Assembly (NCBI GenBank): GCA_002937555.1
Contig: PTKB01000048.1
Span: 1-12,841, forward strand
Length of the DNA: 12,841 bases
Direction: 5' to 3'
Source of the DNA: Alphaproteobacteria bacterium MarineAlpha10_Bin2
GTDB taxonomy: Bacteria > Pseudomonadota > Alphaproteobacteria > UBA828
Of this stretch, positions 7,637 to 12,841 are shown piece after piece. Below the pieces are notes generated by a model, which saw only the letters and a list, made by a program, of their open reading frames with translations, made no database searches and was not told the DNA's origin. Position 1 is the stretch's first letter. Each line of letters starts with the position of its first letter. The translations under genes were made by a program, and so were the position numbers.

Positions 7637-9264
7637 TGGACGCCATTAGCCTCGGCATCATGTGGGACCGTTTGATTTCGATCACCGACGAGATCGTCTC
7701 GACCCTGGTGCGCACCTCGTTCTCGACCATCGTGCGCGAAGCCTATGACCTGACCGCCGTGATCACCGACGCCGAAGGCCATTTGTTGGCGCAAGGACGC
7801 TGGAGCGCGCCGCCTTTCATCGGCACAGCGCCGCTCACCATGGCCCACACCATGAAGAAGTTTCCGCCCCATACGCTCAAACCCGGCGACGTGCTGGCGA
7901 CCAACGATCCCTGGATCGGCACCGGACATATGTACGACATCACCGTCATGCGCCCGGTGTTCCTGAGGTCCAAGCTGGTCGGCTACACCATGAGCATCAC
8001 CCATCTGCCCGATGTCGGCGGCACCGGCTTCGGCACCATGGCCAAGGAAATCTATCATGAGGGCCTGCGCCTGCCGCTCTGCAAGTTGCTCAGCGAAGGC
8101 GAGGTGGACAACTTCATTCTCGACCTGATCGAGGCCAATGTGCGCGTGCCGGAGCAGGTGATCGGCGACATCATGGCGAATGTCGCCTGCAACCAAGTCG
8201 GCGGGCGGCAGTTGCTCGAATTCATGGAAGAGTACGGTCTCGACGATCTTGACGAATTGTCCGCCGCGATCCGCAGCCAGTCGGAGCGCATGACCCGCGC
8301 GGCGATTTCCGAGTTGCGCGACGGCAGCTACCGCAACACGATCCGTATCGAGGGCATCGACGACCCGATCACGCTGGCCTGCCGCGTCGATATCGACGGC
8401 GAGAATGTGCATATCGACATGGACGGCACCGATGCGGCGGTGGAGCGCGGCATCAACGTGCCGTACTGCTATACCAACGCCATGTCGCTCTATTCGATGA
8501 AATGCCTGACCGTACCGTCGCTGCCCAACAATGAAGGCTCGACCAAGCCGATCCACGTCAGCGCACCCAAAGGCTGTATCCTCAACGCCCAGCCGCCGTC
8601 GGCGACCGGCGGTCGCCATATCATCGGCCATTTCGTCTCGCCGCTGATCTTCGGCGCCATGGCCGAAGCCGCACCCGAAAGCGTGCAGGCCGACACCGGC
8701 ATGATCGATCTGATGAACTTCGTCGGCACCCATAAGGACGGGCGCGGCGTTTCCACCATCTATTTCGCCGCCGGCGGCTTCGGCGCCCTCGATGGTCATG
8801 ACGGTCCGGCGACATTGCCCGGCCCCTCCAACATGGCCGTGGTGCCGACGGAAGTGTGGGAGGGCGTGACGAGTACGCTGGTCGAGCGCCGCGCACTGGT
8901 GCCGGATTCGGGCGGCGTCGGCAAGGCGCGCGGCGGGCTCGGCCAGGAGATCGTCATCCGCAACGACAGCGGCCATCCGATGACCATATTTTCCATGGCC
9001 AACCGCAGCGAGTTTCCACCGCTCGGCCTGTTGGGCGGCCAGAACGGGCCCTTGCGCGAGCACCGCGTCAATGGCAAGACGGTCCACCCCAAGGGCCAGC
9101 ATGTGCTGGCTCCGGGCGACCGGGTAACGCTCAGCCAGCCCGGCGGAGGCGGCTTCGGCCCGGCGCGCGAGCGCCCGCGCGAGAAAGTCATCGCCGATGT
9201 CCGGAACGGCTATGTCACGCCGCAAGGGGCGAAACGCGATTACGGCGTGGAAGAGGAAAAATAG
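7636..9264 (+). CDS. hyuB: Hydantoinase/oxoprolinase B subunit (first copy)
   Basis: This 542-residue B subunit is the partner of the hyuA gene just upstream. The N-terminus (LGIMWDRLISITDEIVSTL) starts exactly where family members do. The metal-site residues known from caprolactamase and acetone carboxylase can be placed: Asp38 (EAYD), His98 and Asp101 (GHMYD) and His123 (SITHLPDVGG), with the same 25-residue spacing between the two His. NDPWIGTG, GAMAEAAPE and the C-terminal GGGGFGPA followed by DVRNGYVT are family hallmarks. The C-terminus ends soon after RDYGV, shorter than the second copy. The protein should carry out hydrolysis (or carboxylation) of the substrate phosphorylated by HyuA. 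A recognisable but low match to the second copy points to an old family split and different substrates. The amidohydrolase starts 7 bases downstream. Confidence 0.95.
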   Translation: MDAISLGIMWDRLISITDEIVSTLVRTSFSTIVREAYDLTAVITDAEGHLLAQGRWSAPPFIGTAPLTMAHTMKKFPPHTLKPGDVLATNDPWIGTGHMYDITVMRPVFLRSKLVGYTMSITHLPDVGGTGFGTMAKEIYHEGLRLPLCKLLSEGEVDNFILDLIEANVRVPEQVIGDIMANVACNQVGGRQLLEFMEEYGLDDLDELSAAIRSQSERMTRAAISELRDGSYRNTIRIEGIDDPITLACRVDIDGENVHIDMDGTDAAVERGINVPYCYTNAMSLYSMKCLTVPSLPNNEGSTKPIHVSAPKGCILNAQPPSATGGRHIIGHFVSPLIFGAMAEAAPESVQADTGMIDLMNFVGTHKDGRGVSTIYFAAGGFGALDGHDGPATLPGPSNMAVVPTEVWEGVTSTLVERRALVPDSGGVGKARGGLGQEIVIRNDSGHPMTIFSMANRSEFPPLGLLGGQNGPLREHRVNGKTVHPKGQHVLAPGDRVTLSQPGGGGFGPARERPREKVIADVRNGYVTPQGAKRDYGVEEEK

Positions 9265-9271
9265 TCCGCCG

Positions 9272-10501
9272 ATGGCCGCAATTCTCTTCAACAATTGCCG
9301 CATCTTTGATGGCGCCGAGACCCTTCCCGGCGAGATGATGGCGGTGCTGATTGAGGACGAGCGCATCAAGGAAATTTCCGACCGCCCGATCCAGGTTTCG
9401 GATGCGCGGGTGATCGAGGCCGAAGGGCGCACCCTGATGCCGGGTCTGATCGATGCCCATTATCACGCACTGCTGGCCGATCTGAACCCCGCCAATCTTG
9501 ACCTCATGCCGCCGTCGCTGTTGCATCAGCACGCGCATGTAAATCTGAAAGCGGCGCTGGACCGCGGCTACACCAGCGTGCGCGATGCCGGCGGCGCCGA
9601 TATTGGCCTGGTGCGCGCGGTCGAGGAAGGCTTGATCGAGGGCCCGCGAATTTTCCATGCCGGCAAGGCGCTGAGTCAGACCGGCGGCCATGGCGATATG
9701 CGCCCCGCCACCCATTTCGAGCCCTGCGCCTGCGCCGCCTATCACGGACCTATCTGCGCGGTGGCAGACGGTGTCGACGAAGTACGAAAAGCTGTGCGCG
9801 AGGAGTTGCGCAAGGGTGCGGCGCAAATCAAGCTGATGGTCTCGGGCGGTGTGCTGTCGCCTTCCGATCCGGTATGGATGGACCAATACTCCGAAGACGA
9901 AATCCGCGCCGCGGTGGCCGAGGCGGCGACGCGGCGCACTTATGTCATGGCCCATGCCCACACCGCGAGCGCCGCCCGGCGCTGCGTCGATTTCGGCGTG
10001 CGCTCGATCGAGCATGGCACCTTGATCGACCGCGAGACGGCGGAATATGTCGCCGCCAGCGAGGCCTTCGTGGTGCCGACGCTTTCGACCATTCTCATGA
10101 TGAAGGAACGCGGCCCCGCCCTCGGACTGCCGAGCATCTTTGCCGACAAGCTGGGCACGCTGTTCGAAGATGCCCAGCGCGCGGTCGCGCATTGTCAAGC
10201 GGCCGGCGTCAAGCTCGGCCTCGGCAGCGATTTGATCGGGCCGCTGCACGAACATCAGGCGATGGAACTCGAACTCCGCGCCGACATCACCTCGCCGGTC
10301 GAGGCGCTCACCGCCGCGACGCGGACCAATGCGGCGCTGCTCAACAAGACGGACGAATTGGGCACGGTCGCGACCGGCGCCATCGCCGATCTGCTTCTGG
10401 TCGATGGCGACCCACTAGCGGATATCGATCTCCTGCAGCATCAGGGCGCCCGTCTTTCGGTGATCATGAAGGCCGGTGCCCTCCATAAGTGCACGCTGTG
10501 A
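9272..10501 (+). CDS. Metal-dependent amidohydrolase (imidazolonepropionase/prolidase-like)
   Basis: A 409-residue TIM-barrel amidohydrolase that hydrolyses a C-N bond, typically in a cyclic amide, N-acyl amino acid or dipeptide. Metal ligands are visible in order: His63 and His65 (GLIDAHYH), Lys187 (QIKLMVSGG), the likely carboxylated bridging lysine of binuclear members, His228 and His230 (MAHAHT), His248 (SIEHG) and Asp320 (LGLGSD). An N-terminal beta-sandwich half (residues 1-55) and the C-terminal GAIADLLLVDGDPL complete the composite domain. The order and wording fit the imidazolonepropionase-related/Sgx9260-type group whose characterised members cleave L-prolyl or N-acyl substrates. 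The frame is open upstream to 9197, inside hyuB, but ATG 9272 gives the family's usual MAAILFNNCRIFDG start. It lies between the two HyuAB pairs, so it may act on the ring-opened product or on a cyclic intermediate (inference). Confidence 0.94.
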   Translation: MAAILFNNCRIFDGAETLPGEMMAVLIEDERIKEISDRPIQVSDARVIEAEGRTLMPGLIDAHYHALLADLNPANLDLMPPSLLHQHAHVNLKAALDRGYTSVRDAGGADIGLVRAVEEGLIEGPRIFHAGKALSQTGGHGDMRPATHFEPCACAAYHGPICAVADGVDEVRKAVREELRKGAAQIKLMVSGGVLSPSDPVWMDQYSEDEIRAAVAEAATRRTYVMAHAHTASAARRCVDFGVRSIEHGTLIDRETAEYVAASEAFVVPTLSTILMMKERGPALGLPSIFADKLGTLFEDAQRAVAHCQAAGVKLGLGSDLIGPLHEHQAMELELRADITSPVEALTAATRTNAALLNKTDELGTVATGAIADLLLVDGDPLADIDLLQHQGARLSVIMKAGALHKCTL

Positions 10502-12231
10502 GCTTCGATCCGGTCACTCTCGCCGTGCTGCAAGGTCGCTTCGAGCAAGTGGTCGACGAGATGGACGCGACGCTGTTCCGCAGCGCCTTCAACCCGATCA
10601 TCGCCGAAGCGCATGACGCTTCGCACGGCATCTATGACCGCTTGAGCGGCGCGACGTTGGCGCAGGGCAAATCCGGCCTGCCGATCTTCGTCGGCGCCAT
10701 GTCGTTCGCGGTGAAAATGGTGATCGACAAAGTGGCGCGCGACGGCGGCCTCGGCGACGGCGACGTTTATATCTTTAACGACCCCTATGAAGGCGGCACC
10801 CATCTTTCCGATTTCAAGCTGGTGCGGCCGATCTTCCGCGCCGGCAAGCTCTATTGCTACATGGCATCGGTCGGCCATTGGCACGACGTCGGCGGCAATG
10901 TGCCGGGCAACTACAATCCGGCGGCGGTGGAGAGCTTCCAGGAAGGTATGCTGATTCCGCCGGTCAAGCTGATCAAAGGCGGCGTGCTGAACCAGGATAT
11001 TGTTAACATCCTGCAAGCAAACTCGCGCCAGCCGGTGAGCCTTTATGGCGATTTGAACGGCCAGATAAACGCTCTCGATCTCGGCGCCGGGCGCTTTGCG
11101 GAATTGCTCGACGAATATGGCGACGGGCTGGTGGAAGAAGCGTTCACGGAATTACAGGCACGCGCCGCGCGCCTGATGCGGGCGCATATCGCCGAGCTGC
11201 CGGACGGCGTTTTCTCCTGCGACGATTGGCTCGACAATGACGGCATAGTCGATGCGCCGCTCGCCATAGCCCTCGATATGAAAATCGACGGCGACCGCAT
11301 GGTGCTGGATTTCGCGCGCTCCGCCCCGGCCTGCGCCGGCCCGGTCAACATCAGCTACGCCACCGCCATTGCCGCCTGTTATGTCGCGCTCAAACATATC
11401 TTCCGCGATGTGCCGGCCAATGCCGGCGTGCTCGAGCCGATCGAATTCGTCATCCCCGAAGGCTCGATCTTGCACGCGATCGCGCCCAGGCCCGTCGGCG
11501 GTTATACCGAAACCATCCTGCGCCTCATCGACGTCATGTTCGGCGCCTTGGCCGAAGCGGCGCCGGAGCGCTCCAACGGCTGCGCCTACGGCACCATCAA
11601 CGCGCTCTCCATCGCCGGCCACCGCGAAGATGGGCGGCGCTGGGTGATGTTTTCTTTCTTCGGCGGCGGTCATGGTGGCCATCCGGAAGGCGACGGCCTC
11701 AGCCATGGCAACGCGCCGATCTCAACCGCCACCATCCCGCCGGTCGAGATTTTAGAAGCCGCCTATCCAGTCATGTTCAGCCAATGGGCGCTACGCGCCG
11801 ACAGCGGCGGGCCGGGCCGTCACCGGGGCGGGCTCGGCGGCCTCTACGAGATCGAATTGTTGGAGCAGTCCGCCGACGTGTTCCTGTTCGGCGAGCGCGG
11901 ACGCTTTCCGCCGCAAGGGGTCGCCGGCGGCGGGCCCGGTGCGTGTAACATTTTTTCCTATGACCGTGACGGCAGTTGGGACACGCCGCCACTCGCTTCC
12001 AAAATGACCGGGCTGGAAATCTCGCGCGGCCAGCGCTTGCGCCTTGAGAGCCCGGGCGGCGGCGGTTACGGCGACGCGTTCGAGCGTGCGCCGGACGCAG
12101 TGGCGGAAGACGTGCGCCTCGGCTATGTCAGCTGCGAAGCTGCGGCGCGCGACTACGGTGTGGCGTTGAACGACGCGGGGCATGTGGACGAAGCGGCCAC
12201 GACAGCGCAGCGCGCGGCGGCCCGCAGGTGA
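10498..12231 (+). CDS. hyuB: Hydantoinase/oxoprolinase B subunit (second copy)
   Basis: A 577-residue B subunit, counted from GTG 10498, which overlaps the amidohydrolase stop as GTGA and gives MSFDPVTLAVL, the family's usual beginning (xDPVTLEVL). A GTG at 10489 in the same frame would add three residues and cannot be excluded. Metal-site residues are Asp40 (EAHD), His102 and Asp105 (GGTHLSD) and His127 (GHWHDVGG), again with 25 residues between the two His. NDPYEGGTH, GALAEAAPE, the glycine-rich SPGGGGYGDA and DVRLGYVS are family hallmarks. Its NDPYEGGTH and HWHDVGG wording is the mainstream acetone-carboxylase/hydantoinase form, while the first copy reads NDPWIGTGH and THLPDVGG. The C-terminus has an extra tail of about 25 residues rich in Ala, Arg and Thr. 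It overlaps the following hyuA by GTGA, so the pair should be coupled. Confidence 0.94.
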   Translation: MSFDPVTLAVLQGRFEQVVDEMDATLFRSAFNPIIAEAHDASHGIYDRLSGATLAQGKSGLPIFVGAMSFAVKMVIDKVARDGGLGDGDVYIFNDPYEGGTHLSDFKLVRPIFRAGKLYCYMASVGHWHDVGGNVPGNYNPAAVESFQEGMLIPPVKLIKGGVLNQDIVNILQANSRQPVSLYGDLNGQINALDLGAGRFAELLDEYGDGLVEEAFTELQARAARLMRAHIAELPDGVFSCDDWLDNDGIVDAPLAIALDMKIDGDRMVLDFARSAPACAGPVNISYATAIAACYVALKHIFRDVPANAGVLEPIEFVIPEGSILHAIAPRPVGGYTETILRLIDVMFGALAEAAPERSNGCAYGTINALSIAGHREDGRRWVMFSFFGGGHGGHPEGDGLSHGNAPISTATIPPVEILEAAYPVMFSQWALRADSGGPGRHRGGLGGLYEIELLEQSADVFLFGERGRFPPQGVAGGGPGACNIFSYDRDGSWDTPPLASKMTGLEISRGQRLRLESPGGGGYGDAFERAPDAVAEDVRLGYVSCEAAARDYGVALNDAGHVDEAATTAQRAAARR

Positions 12232-12841
12232 GCGGCGGCGCAATCGTCGGCGTCGATGTCGGCGGCACCTTTACCGATGTCTTCGCCATCGACCCCAGGA
12301 GCGGGCGCGCCACCATCGCAAAAGTTCCAACGACACCCGAAAATCAAGCGGATGGCTTCGCTCGCGGCGTTAAGCAAGGCGCCGGCGCGGCGGCAGGGAT
12401 CGATACCATCGTGCACGGCACCACGGTCGGCACGAACGCGCTCCTGCAACGGCGCGGTGGGCGCATTGGCATGATCGTCACAGCCGGTTTTCGCGACGTC
12501 TTGGAAATGCGCCGGCGCGACAGGCCACAAACCTGGGGCTTGTGGGGCAGTTACACGCCGGTGGTGCCGCGCGATTTCAGCATCGAAGTGGCGGAACGCA
12601 CCCTGGCCGACGGTAGCGTACGCCAGGCGATGGATGGCGCCGAAGTGTGCGCCGCGGCGGAGCGTTTGGCGGCCCAGGGCGCCGAGGCGCTGGTGATATT
12701 TTTCGTCAATTCCTACGCCAACGATGCCAACGAACGGGCCGCCGCGACGGCGGCGCGCGAGGTATGGCCGAACGAATTCGTCATGGCGTCGAGCGAGATT
12801 CTGCCCGAGATCCGCGAGTTCGAGCGCGCCTCGACGGCCGC
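12228..12841 (+). CDS. hyuA: Hydantoinase/oxoprolinase A subunit (second copy), N-terminal part
   Basis: The gene starts at GTG 12228, overlapping the hyuB stop by GTGA, and stays open to the right edge: 204 complete codons with no stop. The ASKHA phosphate loop GVDVGGTFTD is at residues 8-17. IVHGTTVGTNALL, GMIVTAGFRDVLEM, WGLWGSYTPVVPR and EIREFERASTA follow in the order and spacing of HyuA N-terminal domains. The total length should be close to 700 residues, so about 70% is missing here. The loop after FRD reads RRRDRPQTWGLWG, the more common hydantoinase form, and differs strongly from the first copy. It should be the ATP-using partner of the hyuB just upstream. Missing evidence: the second phosphate motif and C-terminal half lie beyond the window, so integrity is unknown. 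Confidence 0.93.
   Translation, partial: MSGGAIVGVDVGGTFTDVFAIDPRSGRATIAKVPTTPENQADGFARGVKQGAGAAAGIDTIVHGTTVGTNALLQRRGGRIGMIVTAGFRDVLEMRRRDRPQTWGLWGSYTPVVPRDFSIEVAERTLADGSVRQAMDGAEVCAAAERLAAQGAEALVIFFVNSYANDANERAAATAAREVWPNEFVMASSEILPEIREFERASTA

Noticed and set aside
7489..9432. 647-codon open frame on the minus strand
   Set aside because: It is antisense to hyuB and the start of the amidohydrolase, with low-complexity composition and no motifs. A second long antisense frame in a row reflects codon bias and not an antisense gene.
9215..10255. 346-codon open frame on the minus strand
   Set aside because: It is the shadow of the amidohydrolase, whose metal-ligand pattern on the plus strand is complete.

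Overview
The window is a G+C-rich, gene-dense stretch of bacterial DNA. All ten genes lie on the plus strand, with gaps of at most 23 bases and several 1- to 4-base overlaps. The codon pattern and gene families look like a proteobacterium, most likely an alphaproteobacterium, but the window holds no taxonomic marker, so this is only an impression. There are no RNA genes, mobile elements, CRISPR arrays, transporters or regulators. Both ends cut through genes, so the operon continues on each side.

Layout. 1-876: C-terminal part of an amidase-signature hydrolase. 893-3950: a three-gene block with an acyl-CoA synthetase (CaiC-like AMP-forming ligase), a thiolase-fold protein that has lost the thiolase catalytic residues, and a small DUF35 zinc-ribbon/OB-fold partner. 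3974-5539: a complete second amidase, very like the Rhodococcus enantioselective amidase (RhAmidase) type, with an intact Lys-cisSer-Ser triad. 5555-9264: a hydantoinase/oxoprolinase pair, hyuA then hyuB. 9272-10501: a metal-dependent amidohydrolase of the imidazolonepropionase/prolidase-like group. 10498-12841: a second pair in the opposite order, hyuB then hyuA. The last gene starts at a GTG and runs off the right edge.

How the genes may work together (inference). HyuAB enzymes use ATP to open a lactam, hydantoin or oxoproline ring, or in the related carboxylases to carboxylate a ketone. The amidohydrolase and the two amidases would cut further C-N bonds and release a carboxylic acid. The CoA ligase would activate that acid, and the thiolase-like/DUF35 pair would act on the CoA thioester, possibly by retro-aldol cleavage as in Ltp2-ChsH2. 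This reads as a catabolic operon for a nitrogen-containing compound, probably a cyclic amide, whose identity the sequence does not reveal. I know of no described pathway with this exact set: two different HyuAB pairs, two amidases, an amidohydrolase and a CoA ligase/Cys-less thiolase/DUF35 module. It is the best candidate here for an undescribed system.
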